Origin: Chaetoderma sp. LZ-2023a
Lineage: Eukaryota; Mollusca; Caudofoveata; Chaetodermatida; Chaetodermatidae
Direction of reading: 5' to 3'
NCBI GenBank assembly: GCA_034401795.1
Contig: CM067374.1
Location: 98,304,860 to 98,368,859 of the forward strand
Length of the DNA stretch: 64,000 nt
Each line of letters starts with the position of its first letter. Positions within the stretch are counted from its first letter, which is position 1. This document shows, piece after piece, positions 11,061 through 22,560 of this stretch. The position numbers and the translations under genes are program-made. The notes beneath the pieces were generated by a model. That model did no database searches and was not told the origin of the DNA. It worked only from the letters and a program-made list of their open reading frames with translations.

Positions 11061-11519
11061 TTTACTTTCTCAGAATTTAAGGACACTTCCTTTGAAAAAT
11101 AAGAAATGATAAGAAATAAAGCAGCTAGCTTTTATGAGGATAAGTCATAGGCGTACTTAAGAAAGTGACTGAAGAAAGGAATCATAATGATTCCTGAATG
11201 ATGATGTTTGAGGGCACTAGGAACTACGTTAATAGGAGTGGTACTGGCTATTTTTTAACATGGTACTCTTGATGGTATATAATAGGCCTGGTTACTCTAA
11301 CCTCGAAAACTGGAGTAGTGACACGAAAACTGGTAACTCAAAAACTAGAGTTACAAACACCTCTAAAACACCATGATATAAAAAGTTAAACATAACTTAG
11401 GAAGGATGGGTTTCATGGTAGGCATTATTCGTGTCAAATATAGTAATAACTGAAAACTTTCAGTAGCAAAGCTAAAACTTTTATATCAGATTGATAGCAG
11501 GCAAACTGTACTGCTAGCA

Positions 11520-11812
11520 GAATATTTGAAAAGTGCATCAGTTTTCACATTTGGGACCTACTGCGCATGCGCGAGCGTGCTTAGTGACAGGCGTCACCAA
11601 GGAGTGTGTACAGACTGGTGCCAGTCTATTGTAAGGCTAATGCAGGGGGTCCCTCTACCAGAAGCCTGGTTGAGGGTCTACATGGTGATGGTATTGGCAT
11701 TAGGGAGTATGTAAGCGAGTATAAAAATTTTATTCTGATAGCTAAATGCAGATATTTGATTTAGCAAGTAGTGATTGAACGGTAATGGATGTTTTTGTGG
11801 TGTAATAACAAC
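11520..11812. repeat. Subterminal/terminal repeat R of the DIRS-like unit
   Basis: This is the inverted copy of 4440-4745. Landmarks are TTTGGGACCTACTGCGCATG, TGACAGGCGTCACCAAGGAG and GGGGGTCCCTCTACCAGAAG. The outermost 53 bases pair perfectly with 4890-4942. A third, diverged copy lies at 14400-14600. Confidence 0.85.
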
Positions 11813-11814
11813 TC

Positions 11815-13320
11815 TAGTTCTGTAGAAAATCGTTTCTAAGACAATCAAATTTTCAGATTATTGGGTGGTAGGGAGAAGACCTGAATCTACACAGTGGTGT
11901 GGAGGATACAATCCTTATCAAATCTGATGGCCCTGTTTCCACAACCAAAGTTTTACTGGGAGTAAAGATAAGGTGCTATTAAAATTCAACTGACACAGTG
12001 AGCATTATTATTATTCTTCACTGTGGTAAATGAATTAGAATTGGCAATAGGTTAGGTAGATATAAGCTAAATATTTTTGTCTTGAATAAATTTCTATCAC
12101 TGATTTTCATGGTCATATGAAGAAGAACATTAGCTTATCAGATGTAATTTTCTACATACATAGCTAGAAAGTTCAGAATCAGATTATGGGCATTCATCCC
12201 TGAAACCCAAGATGACAACTCTTGGTGAAAAATTCTTCAGGTAGTAAGAGACTAATGTCGGTCACGACTATGGTATCCCATGGAAATTCTTGCATGTATC
12301 ATACAAATATTGAACAGAAAGATAACTTTGTAACTAAACAATGCAAAGGAGGGATCCATTTCTATTTACACCCCACCAATTTCTATCTAAGCGCCAAACA
12401 TGTTTTGCGCGTGATGGGATCGATTTAAACACTTTGAACACTGAATTCCCAGAATACCAATGTCACGGTAACTATGCAGATAAGCTGTTGAATATTCTGA
12501 TACTAATTTGACTGGTTGTTGTTGCAGCAACAGCTCTGAGTCAAATTACTTTCAAAATGTTAAAAAGAACATTTATTAATTTGTAAACCCATTAAAGACA
12601 TACAATTCGTACACTTGAGACTTTTTAATATTGATTATGACGTTCGATACTTGGGTGACAGATAGCATCCCTCCATTATTTTTCAAGTTTTCAACAGACC
12701 ATTTCATACATCATAAAGAATGTGTCATGCATTTGATCATTCATGTCAGTAGTGGTGAATGGGCCAATATCGGGTTCATGACGATCAGCATCACATACAT
12801 GTAAAAAGATTAACTCTAGTTTATCATTATACAGGTATTTACATTTTATTTTTGGTATCACTTTTAATAAGTTTAACATGTCTAATATTTGCAGGCCCAT
12901 CCAAATTGAAAATTGCGTAACTCATTTTAGGGTTACGCAAATTTGTTTTAGGTAACCTATTTTATTTTGCGTAGCCATTTTAAATGTATTTACGTACAAA
13001 ATGTAAACCACATTAAAGAAATTGTGGAAGGTTCAGGTTGTGTCAGAAATATTTGCGCGACCGAAAAATGGGCTACACCAATTTGGACATGCCTGTAAAT
13101 TGGTAAAAAAAAATACAATTCTAACTGAATACATTGATATAATAATGTGTCTCATAATGTGTCTCATCGCGTATGCCGGGAACTTGTATTGCATGTGTTA
13201 ATACACATCTTGAAATAAACAGTTATTGCATGTAATTTAAAGCATTGGTCCGAGGAATCAAATGTTTATTTGAAAATATTATCGCCTGATATGTAACATG
13301 CGTGGAAATATAATCAATCA
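11815..13320. other. Intron-like sequence with a family F remnant
   Basis: There is no host gene here. Around 12485-12570, 'GTTGAATATTCTGATACTAA' and 'TTTGACTGGTTGTTGTTGCA' face 'CTCTGAGTCAAATTACTTTC' in a loose palindrome typical of repeat family F. At 12900-13090 a GTTACGCAAA-type word recurs. The rest is unassigned. Confidence 0.45.
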
Positions 13321-13324
13321 ATGC

Positions 13325-13640
13325 AACCCTTTAATGGTCAAGGAAATTGAAATCTTTGTTTAGTGCATGTCTATTTTTCCAAGCCAAGATATTCCAGTGG
13401 TAAAATTTAAATTATAGTCTTTCTTGGCCTGCAACTGAGTGTTGCTTAAGAAAAAAGTTGCAAAGGCAAGTTTCCCCAGCAAACACTTTAATGGTCAAGC
13501 TTTGTCCAAAAATGTTAAGTAGTAAGACTATTTTTGGAAATTTACCACTTGAATGACTGTAATCGAGTAGTCTTTTGGCTTGTAAATGGACATTCCTCAA
13601 GACCACCGCAGAGGCCATTTTTCTCCGGCTTGACTTTGTA
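13325..13640. repeat. Family P foldback MITEs, two adjacent degenerate copies
   Basis: The 'AACCCTTTAATGGTCAAG' and 'AACACTTTAATGGTCAAGC' starts at about 13325 and 13485 are each followed by family P internal words. These include 'CCAGTGGTAAAATTTAAATT', 'TTTACCACTTGAATGACTG' and 'TGGACATTCCTCAAGACCAC'. Confidence 0.7.
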
Positions 13641-13712
13641 ACTTATCAACAAACAGTGAAAATAAGACTGATAACAGATTATCACTGCCGTTAACAAATA
13701 GTTTACTGTAAA

Positions 13713-13716
<4 letters not shown>

Positions 13717-13757
<41 letters not shown>
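13717..13757. repeat. TA microsatellite
   Basis: About 20 TA dinucleotides. Confidence 0.95.
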
Positions 13758-13760
<3 letters not shown>

Positions 13761-13948
13761 TCAAATGTGGTACAGTTGATAGATTTTCGACAAACCTTTA
13801 TCTCTATGAAACACGTGTGAAACCGTCTACAAATAAATACGGTTAGTTCTAACCTCACTACCTCCTTTTACTCCTACTATTATTATTACCCGCCTTTTAT
13901 GACTATGACAACATAATAAACAAGAGCCATCGGAAGGACGGCATTATC

Positions 13949-14000
13949 ACACACGCACGCACACACACACACACACACATACACATACACATACACACAC
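13949..14000. repeat. CA microsatellite
   Basis: CA dinucleotides with a few CG and TA interruptions. Confidence 0.95.
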
Positions 14001-14159
14001 CGGATCCAAACATTTCAGATAAACATACATCAAGAGTGGACATACATGTAATGTCAATTGAAAAGGACAATATTTTAGAAAAACTAATCAATGGAAAATG
14101 AAATCCTGACACTGCATCTCACCTTAAAGAAAGATAGATTTGCAAGTGTAGGTTCAATT

Positions 14160-15000
14160 CCGTTCAACTATTCTGCCCGGAAAAGAGATTTTTGGTGAAT
14201 TTTAAGTTATTCAAGGGAGATAAATCAGGAAAATATGGATGAATTTCTTCAAAATGGAATCATAGCACTACTCCTTCAAGTAATATATTCAGTGACAAAG
14301 GAATTGAGAGCATAAGTTCAAAATTCTTCAAGATCTGGCACGAATAAGACAATTTTGATGAATTTTAAATATTTCAGCGGAGATAACGACCAGACACCCT
14401 AGGGTTGGTCTGTCATTCTATTAACCACATGCAAACATACTTATCGTTCAATCACAAGTTGCTAAATAAATCTATTTACATTTAGCGCCAGAAAACGATT
14501 TCTCATCTTGCATTTAATGCCTTCTAATGCAAAAACCACAACTCTCTAATCTAGTCCAGGTTTCTGGATGGACTCGATGCCCTTAATGTCAATCAACCAG
14601 ACTTCTGGAATTGTAGCTAAACTGTAGCTTTGTTGACATCTTGAAATGATTGTCAGAGATGGATGGACCGACAGACTGACATACATACATTCTATACAGA
14701 TGCAATTGGATGTACAGGTATATGGATAATGGTAATGATAACACTTACCCAGTTTCAAAAGAATTGGAGCAAAACTGTAGGAGGAGTTGCGTTGACAAGA
14801 AATGATTGGCAATGCAGTTTATGTATCTGCTTTAAGATAATTAAAGGGGGATAACTCTGTAATGAACAGTTTTTTGTCCGCGAAAAAAGCACATGCATAT
14901 CTGCACATGATACTGATAATGTGGATGAAATTTTAAGTTAATCCATTGAGACCTCTAGGAGTTGAGTTGACAAGATGGGGACAGACAGATGGATGGACAG
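14160..15000. repeat. 'AAGGGAGATAA'-type dispersed repeats with an R-end copy inside
   Basis: Several related words recur: 'TTCAAGGGAGATAAATC' at about 14210, 'TTTCAGCGGAGATAACG' at about 14375 and 'AAAGGGGGATAACTCTG' at about 14845. Each follows 'GATGAATTTTAA'-like or 'TTTAAG...TT' sequence. 14400-14600 is a diverged copy of the R terminal sequence of the DIRS-like unit (GGGTTGGTCTGTCATTCTAT, ATCGTTCAATCACAAGTTGC). No gene. Confidence 0.6.
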
Positions 15001-15027
15001 ATGAATGGACATGCTGATCGCTATATC

Positions 15028-15058
15028 GGGGGGGGGGGGGGGGGGGGGGGGAGGGGGG
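15028..15058. repeat. Poly-G run
   Basis: 24 consecutive G, then a short interruption and six more. The exact length is likely to be assembly-sensitive. Confidence 0.9.
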
Positions 15059-15127
15059 ATAAAAACACAGGAACTCATGTATTTCAAAACGGAACTCCAT
15101 AGCGTATATTAGTTAATGACGTAATAT

Positions 15128-17494
15128 TAACAAGAAGCCCAAGGGCCTTAACACTCACATGGACCATTAGCATTTGATCAGACATAATACTTTCAATTCA
15201 GTAGTAACAAGACATAAAATACAAAATTGGTAATTCAAAATAATGGATATTTAGTGGGAAATTAATGATGAACGCTGCCCACACAATCAGATTGAATCTT
15301 ATGTTCCATCCAGCCAATAAAAAAAAAATTTAAATATGGCCATCAAACCCAAAATTGTGATTGATCCGTGACAGGCATGTTTTACCAAGGATCAAGTTCT
15401 CTTGAACAAACTTTAATCACCTTTAGTTATCAATGAAGCCTGATCCTGATTTTGGAAAACAAGATGGCCACTGGAACAAGAGGTTAATGAGTAGTGTTTT
15501 AAACGATTTTCAGCCATTTTTCAGAAAATTCAAGATGGTTGCCAAACAAATTGACCAATCAAAATTCTGTATATAAGCTCGGAAGCACATGACTCTAAGG
15601 TCTTTCCAGTCGAGTTATCTTGAAATCGTTCAAACAGTTAATAAGTAGTATTTTAACTGATTTTCAGAAAATGCAACATGGCCACCAGAAAAATTGGCCA
15701 ATCAAAATTCCGTATACAAGTTTTAAAACTACCAGCCTAGTATTCTTCCAGTCAAGTCTGGTTGAAATTGCTCAAGCATTTAATGAGGAGTAGCATTTTA
15801 AACGATTTATCAGCATTTTCATGAAAATTCAAGATGGCCACCAAAAAATTGCTCAAACAAAAATTCTGTATACAAGTTCTGAATCATACCATTCTAGGGT
15901 TCTTCCAACCGAGTTTGCTTGAAATTGGCAAAGTGGTTAATGAGGAGTAGGCTTTTAAATGATTACAGAAATTTCCAGAAAATCCAAGATGGCTGCCAGA
16001 AAAATTTACCAATCAAAATTCTAGATACATGGTATGAAACATACCAACCCTAATTAATATCCTTTCAGCCAAGTCTAGTTGAAATTTCCAAAGCAGTTAA
16101 TGAGAAGCGTTTTAAATGATTTCCCACCATTTTTTGGCATATTCAAGATGGTCGCTGGAAAGATTGACCAATCAGAATTCTCGTTAGAAGTGTTGAAGCC
16201 TACCAGGATAGAATCAGTCCACCCACGTTCCGTTGAAGTCGGGCCATTTATATTGGAGGAGTAGCATTTTAAATGATTTCCGCAAAATTTTCGGAAAATC
16301 CAAGCTTCAAAATTCTGTATAGAAATTCTGGAGCTTACCACCATTGGGTCCTTCCAGCCAAATTTGGTTGAAATCTGTCAGAGCATAAATTAAAATTAAT
16401 TAGACCAATTAAAATTCTGTATACAAGTTTTGAAGCATACCCGTCTAGCGTCCTCCCAAAAGAGTTTGCTTGAAATCGGTAAGTGATTAATGAGTAGGCT
16501 TTTAATTGATTTCCAGAAATGTTCAGAAAATCCAAGATGGCTGCCGGGATATACTGACCAAACAGAATTCTCGTTAGAAGTGTTGACGCCTACCAGGATA
16601 GAATCAGTCCACCTAAGTTCCGTTGAAGTCGGGCCATTTATATTGGAGGAGTCGCATTTAAAAAGATTTCCATAAAATTTTCAGAAAATCCAAGATAGCC
16701 ACCAGAAAATTGTCCAATCAAAATTCTGCATAGAAATTCTTGAGCCTACTACCATAGGATCCTTCCAGCCAAATTTGGTTGAAATCCGTCAAAGCACAAA
16801 TGAGATGTGTTTTAAACGATTTCCCGACATTTTTTGAAATATTCAAGAGGGTCGCCGAAAAAATTGACCAATCAAAATTCTGTATAAAAATTCTGGAGCC
16901 TACCACCATAGGATCCTTCCAGCCAAATTTGGTTGAAATCCGTCAAAGCATAAATGAAGATGCATTTTAAACGATTTCCTGGCATTTTTTTAATATTCAA
17001 GATGGCCGCCGAAAAAAAAGACCAATCAAAATTCTGTATAACTTGAAGAATACCCGTCTAGGGTCCTCCCAACCGAGTTTGCTTGAAATTGACCAAGTGG
17101 TTAATGAGTAGGCGTTTTAATTGATTTCCAGAAACTTTAAGAAAATCTGAGATGGCCGCCGGAAATATTGACCAATCAGAATGCTCGTTAGTGTTGAAGC
17201 CTACCAGGATATAATTAGACCACCCAAGGTTCATTGAAGTTGGGCCATTTATATTGGAGAGGTAGCATTCTAAATGATTTCCTGAAAATTTTCAGAAAAG
17301 CCAAGACGGCCGCCAGAAAAATTGATCAATCAAAATTCTTTACAAAAGTTCTGGAGTCTACCACAATAGGATCCTTCCAGCCAAATTTGGTTGAAATCCA
17401 TCAAAGCATAAATGAGGAGATGCGATTTGACGGACGGACAACGGACAGCCACCATGACATAAGCTCACTTGGCCCTTGGGCTAGGTGGGCTAAA
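15128..17494. repeat. Repeat array family B ('CAAGATGGCCGCC/ACCAATCAAAATTCTGTATA')
   Basis: Some nine to ten units of roughly 230-300 bases each carry four landmarks in order: 'AAATCCAAGATGGC', 'ACCAATCAAAATTCTGTATA', 'CCTTCCAGCCAAATTTGGTT' and 'GAAATC..CAAAGCATAAATGA'. The block opens with AAGCCCAAGGGCC and closes with GACGGACGGACAACGGACAG then AAGCTCACTTGGCCCTTGGG, the boundaries also seen for family A. Open frames within it are repeat translations, not genes. Confidence 0.85.
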
Positions 17495-18000
17495 AATTGT
17501 AAGTTGTTGAGCGATTAAATTTTGATAATTAGTTAAAGCCATTTCAAACAACATTTATGATGCTTTAAAACTGCATGTCATTTAATGCTTTATATGTAAA
17601 GTGAAAACTAAACATCATATATGTGGGTTATGAAAGGCTCAAATTCAAATGCAAACATTTACATCGAAAACAATCTGACTGAAAATCATTGTTGAAAAAT
17701 ACATGCGTGCAGAATTTAGGAAATGCATTGCTAGAAAGTATTTTGAGGTTTCATTTGTCATAATACATGGAACCCATGAGAAACTTCAATTCCATGATTA
17801 TCCTGCACTCATGATCAAATCATCATCCAGGAGATGCTTTAGAATCACTGCGCACGCCTGGATTAGAAAGTAGTGATGTTGATTGAGATACAGGTAGCTT
17901 GATGAAGTTACGATTATTTTCACAGTAAAACGCAATGCTTTATCTACAGCTAAAATTCCTTTGGGGGCACATTTAAGATCAAAAAATTGTAAACCGACCT
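17495..18000. other. Nothing recognised
   Basis: AT-rich intron-like sequence with no open frame or repeat that I can assign. Confidence 0.4.
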
Positions 18001-18004
18001 TATC

Positions 18005-18245
18005 AACCAGTAACCCTTTAACGCTTAAATTTGTTCAAGAATTTAATTCTTTTCATAGAAAATGTCCATTTGCAGACAAAGACAGGACTATTTTTGAAAA
18101 TTTACCATTGGAACGACTGGCTCGATAACTGAGCCAGTCGTTCCAATGGTAAATTTTCAAATATAGTCTTCTCTTGGCCTGCAAATGGACTTTTCTCAAG
18201 ACAATGCAGAAGCTGTTTTGGACGTCTTAAGGGTTATACGGTTAA
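18005..18245. repeat. Family P foldback MITE ending 20 bases past exon zf8
   Basis: A well-preserved palindrome: 'TTTGAAAATTTACCATTGGA...' and its complement meet at 'GGCTCGATAACTGAGCC' near 18120. It is flanked by 'AACCCTTTAACGCTTAAA' and 'TAAGGGTTATACGGTTAA'. It sits in what would be the 3' UTR of the zf8 exon. Confidence 0.85.
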
Positions 18246-18265
18246 ACACAAGCTTGCTTCCTATT

Positions 18266-18576
18266 TCAAGTTGGTAACTGGCAAGCTATTGATGACTTCT
18301 TATGCGCACTTCTCTGCTGTCGTGAATTAAAGGTTTTCAGACACACATCGCATGTATAGAATCTCCCCTCATGAACCACTCTCTGATGTTGACGAAGATT
18401 CCGGTTATCACAATATCGTACTCCACACATATTGCAGACAAATTTCTTCCGGTCTTGTAGATCCGAAACACTGCGACGCCAGTTATCAAACAGGTCAATA
18501 GGTTGAATAAGAACTCCTGGATATGCACACCTTTGCAAGGCACTTAACACATTTTTATTATTTGCATCAGGGCACG
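18266..18576 (-). CDS. Alternative 3'-terminal zinc-finger exon zf8
   Basis: The acceptor CTTTGCTTTCCAG ends at 18577; two bases (CG) complete a split codon, then 102 residues run to the stop. The first GTG/ATG-like start would be at 18550, but the frame is open to the acceptor. The 46-residue linker is followed by finger 1, C47-x2-C50-x12-H63-x4-H68, and finger 2, C75-x2-C78-x12-H91-x6-C98 (CCHC). The signature HEGRFYTC and SRQQRSAHKK place it in subfamily A. Finger 1 helix positions -1/2/3/6 read D/R/N/Q. It would give one isoform of the shared transcription factor its own DNA specificity. A foldback MITE begins about 20 bases after the stop, an unusual invasion of the 3' UTR. Confidence 0.9.
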
Positions 18577-18579
18577 CTG

Positions 18580-18990
18580 GAAAGCAAAGAAAGTATTTGG
18601 TTACTAAAGGTTGTTTGTTGAATGTCTGTCGTCTTAATCCAGATAGATATCTTATATCTCATACAAGAGCATTCACTTGCCAAAACCAGATCATGGCCCT
18701 TGCGATGGCAAAGTGGGAAACCAAACTGCAGCATCTACATGTATAATACTGTACGTAGTGCATTAAAAGTCTCATAATATATGTAGTTTGAATGTAATCT
18801 TGTACTTCATTGATCAAAATAGACTGTGATCAGATCCTCAATTTGTCATCTTCAACTTGCAAGATGGGCAGTCGGTGTAGGACAGTTTTTCCTCAGGGTT
18901 AGGCATCGAGGTCAACATTCTGAAGTCAGTAAGTGTTCCTAAAATTGATGGATGAAATAGATTGATGATCTGATTGCAGCATATTTTGAT
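18580..18990. other. Nothing recognised
   Basis: Intron-like sequence between exon zf8 and a family C repeat. No assignable feature. Confidence 0.4.
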
Positions 18991-18994
18991 CAAA

Positions 18995-19345
18995 TAGAAA
19001 TACATAAACTAGAGGCAGCGGCAAGCATGTCGACGAGCCTTTGGAGTATTTAACATTTTTTTAACATTCTTCTAATACTTGGTGCAAAGTCCAAACCACA
19101 TAAAAGTATGGGAAAACTTTGAAAATCAATTTTGTTATTGTTCAGACTGGATATAATGATGGCATAGAACAAATCTGTAAAGTTTTATTGAGAATGTTAA
19201 GATCTTGATGAATTAAATGTTCATTGAAAAACTTTAACATTTACCTACATGTAATTTTTGGTAGATGTCAGACATTGGAGGGCGGATATCATTGGATCGC
19301 TTTGTCGACTCATCCTCAACGTCCATAAGGGCTCGATAAAAATTG
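18995..19345. repeat. Dispersed repeat family C, 3' part
   Basis: It shares 'TGATGAATTAAATGTTCATT', 'AAAAACTTTAACATTTACCT' and a closing 'GGATATCATTGGATCGCTTT' with the complete copy at 45810-46720, which ends 'GAAGTCATTTGGATCACTAT'. No coding content was recognised. Confidence 0.7.
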
Positions 19346-19950
19346 CATATACTCATTATATGACTTCACACGTTAAACAAAATTCTAGCATACAGTAATA
19401 CATTTAGTTACCATATTTTCTTATTGCACATTAGTGACATTTCTGAGCCGCATCAGTTGTGATTCATGTCGTCTAGTTGCAACTAGTATAGCCCCAACTA
19501 CAGTAGTATAAGTTTGTTTGTCTGTTCGTTGGTCAAATTCTTTGACATTCCTGATTAAGCTGCCTACTGACAATCATAATGTCACACTTGCATACAATAT
19601 ACATGTATACTGAGGAAGTAATTAATAAATTCATGAGCCCATATGTAATCAGTGATACACATCTCATTAAGGTGTATCAGCGGGCATGATTAACACACCA
19701 ATAATCACTTTTTAGCTGCAAGCCTGCATTTCGCAACTAGTATAAGTCTGTAAAATTTTTGATATTTTTGACAAAGCAGCAATCTATATCGAAATAATAA
19801 CGCATTGCACATGTTATTATGTCCATAGTAATGAATTTGAATTAACCCAAAAATTAAATCAAACAATTTATTCTACTAATTTGCTTTACAAAATTAGACC
19901 GGTAAAAGGATACATGTACATAACATATAAGATGCGTATAATTTTTTAAC
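19345..19950. other. Nothing recognised
   Basis: AT-rich sequence with no assignable gene. 'CTAGTTGCAACTAGTATA' is a short palindromic word at about 19470. Confidence 0.4.
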
Positions 19951-19954
19951 CTTT

Positions 19955-20180
19955 AACACTCATATCAGCCAAAAACGGCTTCTGCAGTGGCCTTGAGAAA
20001 TGTTCATTTGCAAACTGAGAAGACTATTTTTGAAAATTTACCACTGGAATAACTGGCTCAATAACCGAGCTAGTCATTCCACTGGTAAATTTTCAAAAAT
20101 AGTCTTCTCTTGGTCTGCAAATGGATATTTCCTGTGAGAAAATTGAAATTTTGTGAACAATTTTGAAGGTTAAAGAGTCA
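19955..20180. repeat. Family P foldback MITE
   Basis: The palindromic arms meet at 'CTGGCTCAATAACCGAGC' near 20060. The flanks carry 'CTTCTGCAGTGGCCTTGAGA' on one side and 'TTAAAGAGTCAA' on the other. Confidence 0.85.
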
Positions 20181-20214
20181 ATACAACACATTTTTAGTTC
20201 ATCAGATCATGCTT

Positions 20215-20425
20215 AACACTTTGAGGGTCAAGCCATTCAAAAACGGCTTCTGCTATGGTCTAGAGGAATCTCACTATGTATGCAGAGAAGAGTATTTGAA
20301 GATTTATCAATAAAATGCCTGGCTCGCTAGTTATTCCAGTGATAAGTACAAAAGTAGTCTTCTCTGGGCCCGCAAATGGACATGGACCGCTTTATTTTCT
20401 TGAGTAATCTGGAGCATTAAACGGT
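20215..20425. repeat. Family P foldback MITE, degenerate
   Basis: The second copy within 250 bases. It shares 'AACACTTTGAGGGTCAAGCC', 'GGCTTCTGCTATGGTCTAGA' and a weakened stem. Confidence 0.75.
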
Positions 20426-20505
20426 TAAAATAATTAGAATAATTCTCCCACTCAAGCCTATATACCGGAAAGCTGTGTCCGTCATTTTAAAAGCGATGCA
20501 GCGAT

Positions 20506-20511
20506 TTTATT
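20506..20511 (-). terminator. Possible poly(A) signal for exon zf7
   Basis: Minus-strand AATAAA about 185 bases beyond the zf7 stop. One AATAAA is expected by chance in sequence this AT-rich, so support is weak. Confidence 0.3.
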
Positions 20512-20695
20512 TTACCGGATTGTATGCAATGATACAAATGTTTTCTAAATTCTAAATACAGTACATATGACAACTCACTAGAACATAGTATTAACTCAAC
20601 ATTCTGCTAAGAAGACACTCAAGAGACATGACTTAAAGCACCATACACAGACTAATGACACCAATTTTATGCTTCCAGTTAAAATTAAATTACAG

Positions 20696-21096
20696 TTACT
20701 GAAAGTGTTTAGATGGAGAAAGATAAAGACAAGTTTTCTTGTGGTAGCTGAGAGCCTGTCTAGATGTATAGTTTCTTTGACACTTGTCGCACATATACAA
20801 AAATCCTTCATGAACAACTCTCATATGTTGTTTTAAATTTCCCTGATCCATATATGACATATGGCATTTATCACACTGAAATTTCCTTTGAAGATAATCC
20901 TGGGAATCTATGAATTCAAGTGTATTTGTATATTCTTCACTATTTCTAGCAGACGCGGTTATCCTTTCAATCCGTGGTGTGGAATAGATTTCTTTATCAG
21001 ACACTACATTCAGGCTGATATTCAAACGTTTGGCTCTTGTCTTGAGCAGAAAATCATAATTTGGGCATCCTTCAGAATCACGGATTGTCAAGTACT
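20696..21096 (-). CDS. Alternative 3'-terminal zinc-finger exon zf7
   Basis: The acceptor TTTAATTACAG ends at 21097; two bases (AG) complete a split codon, then 132 residues run to the stop. Finger 1 is C74-x2-C77-x12-H90-x4-H95; finger 2 is C102-x2-C105-x12-H118-x3-C122. Both exon length (401 bases) and the first seven Zn ligands coincide exactly with zf6, and the linkers share SARN-x-EE and the CPNY motif, so zf6 and zf7 are tandem duplicates about 3.5 kb apart. The finger 1 helix differs by D/E at -1 and the finger 2 helix reads SRQALSYH. The short H-x3-C spacing of finger 2 is unusual in the set; a later His lies in the tail. Expected product: the DNA-binding end of a transcription-factor isoform. 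Confidence 0.92.
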
Positions 21097-21318
21097 CTGT
21101 AATTAAAGGAAACAGGATGTGAATTCAGATCAGAAACGACCAAAACAAGTCTTTAGTAAAAGTATTTTGAGGTCAAATCATGTTTAAATTAAAGTCTGGT
21201 ATCTAATTTCAAAGCTTGCTTTAGAACGACGATTAATGCTTAGGTCACTTCAAACTGGGTCACAGGATATACATGTACATTGTACCCAATCAAATATTAG
21301 ATATTATATCCATACCAA

Positions 21319-21320
<2 letters not shown>

Positions 21321-21399
<79 letters not shown>
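21321..21399. repeat. TA microsatellite, ~79 bases
   Basis: Uninterrupted AT dinucleotides. Confidence 0.95.
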
Positions 21400-21404
<5 letters not shown>

Positions 21405-22560
21405 AACAATAAAGATTGAAGAAAGATTCTGAATTTATGTTTTCAACCTTCCAGGATCACTGACTCTCGACATATTAGAACTAATATTTAAATATTAACA
21501 CCAAATCTCTAGATTTTAGTCTAGCCATGTCATTACATAATTAAAAATATTCTTAACAATTGCATATAACCAACTCCATATCGGATAAGACAATGTACTT
21601 TATAGAAACTTTAACATCTCTAATTGCAATTCATTATTACCACTATGAGAAGACAAAATAAAAACTAATAAACAAAACAAACTTACAAACTTTTAATCAC
21701 TTATTAAAACAGAATCTACCTTCAGCCCGTTGAGAATATATTCCCAGCAGCTTCCAACAATCCAACTTGTACATGTAATATCAGTCAATCTGTCTGGTTA
21801 GACTTTTGACCAATACCCAGTTGAGGACAGTTGAGGACAGGCATTTTGGCAAGATGCATGTATGGACAAACTGACCATAAAAATAAGCTTTTTCCTAGCC
21901 CCATTGCCAACCTATCAATTTAGCTTCATCAAAGTAAGCAATGAAAAACACAGATTTGTACACATGATGTGCAATGTGGTGGAGTGAGGGATTCACTCGG
22001 ATTCTCATAATGGTCCTTTTGAGGGTTTATACCCTCAAAATGCAGCTTGGGACCTCCAAAAGCGAGGTCAGTGAGTCCCATGGGACCACTGCAAATCTTG
22101 TATGATTGTGTACTACTAAGTAGTTTTATAGGTTTTTGCACAAAAATACTTACATAGATGTAATCTAGAATGGGAGCAACATAATTCATAGTTGTGAATT
22201 CATGGCACCCTCTAATTTTAGCCTCAGTGACAAATACTTCATAGAAACATCCGATTTCAGATTGGGACCCCCAGATTTCAGCTTGGGACCCCCAGTTTCC
22301 AGGGACTGGGCTCCCTGGAACCTCCAAATGTAGATGCCATGAGAAATACTGATTGGACTGACCACAAAAATAATTGGCTTCTTCCTAGCCCAAATTCACC
22401 TTTCCAGAGTATCCATCCACCATCTGACCTTGTATGACGTCGTAATCAGCTTAGTGCGTGTATGATGACGTCACAATCATTACATCACAAAGGGTTCCAT
22501 ATAGACCATCATCAAAACTCAGAGTCTGACACGTTGTATAAATTGTATGCCTTTGGAATT
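21400..22560. other. Intron-like sequence with small internal repeats
   Basis: A duplicated word 'TTGAGGACAG' lies at 21820-21840. 'TTGGGACCCCCAG' and 'TTGGGACCTCC' words recur in 22040-22325, and 'CTGACCATAAAAATAAGCTT' (21870) pairs with 'CTGACCACAAAAATAATTGG' (22355), marking about 480 bp spaced repeats. The minus-strand open frame at 22327-21929 reflects these repeats; no domain was recognised. Confidence 0.5.

Larger units (their letters stand above)
4890..11812 (-). mobile_element. ~6.9 kb inverted-repeat unit holding a decayed DIRS-like retrotransposon
   Basis: 4890-4942 and 11760-11812 are perfect inverted repeats of 53 bases (GTTGTTATTACACCACAAAA...). These termini are related to those of the neighbouring 4419-4890 element. 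On the minus strand, in order, the unit holds a basic ORF1-like stretch (about 11050-10552), unrecognised sequence, an RNase H segment (6480-6022) and a tyrosine recombinase (6055-5269). DIRS-type retroelements are known for inverted termini and for a tyrosine recombinase in place of a DDE integrase, and the order ORF1-RT-RH-YR fits. Frameshifts and stops make it a dead copy. I could not recognise the reverse transcriptase itself, and 8040-9140 may be a later insertion. Confidence 0.7.

Noticed and set aside
15128..17518. Multiple 60-95 codon frames on both strands
   Set aside because: They recur with the family B unit and differ only by repeat divergence; not genes.
21929..22327. 132-codon minus-strand frame
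   Set aside because: No domain, internally repetitive (GSQ/EIW words from TTGGGACCCCCAG repeats), not flanked by matching splice signals.
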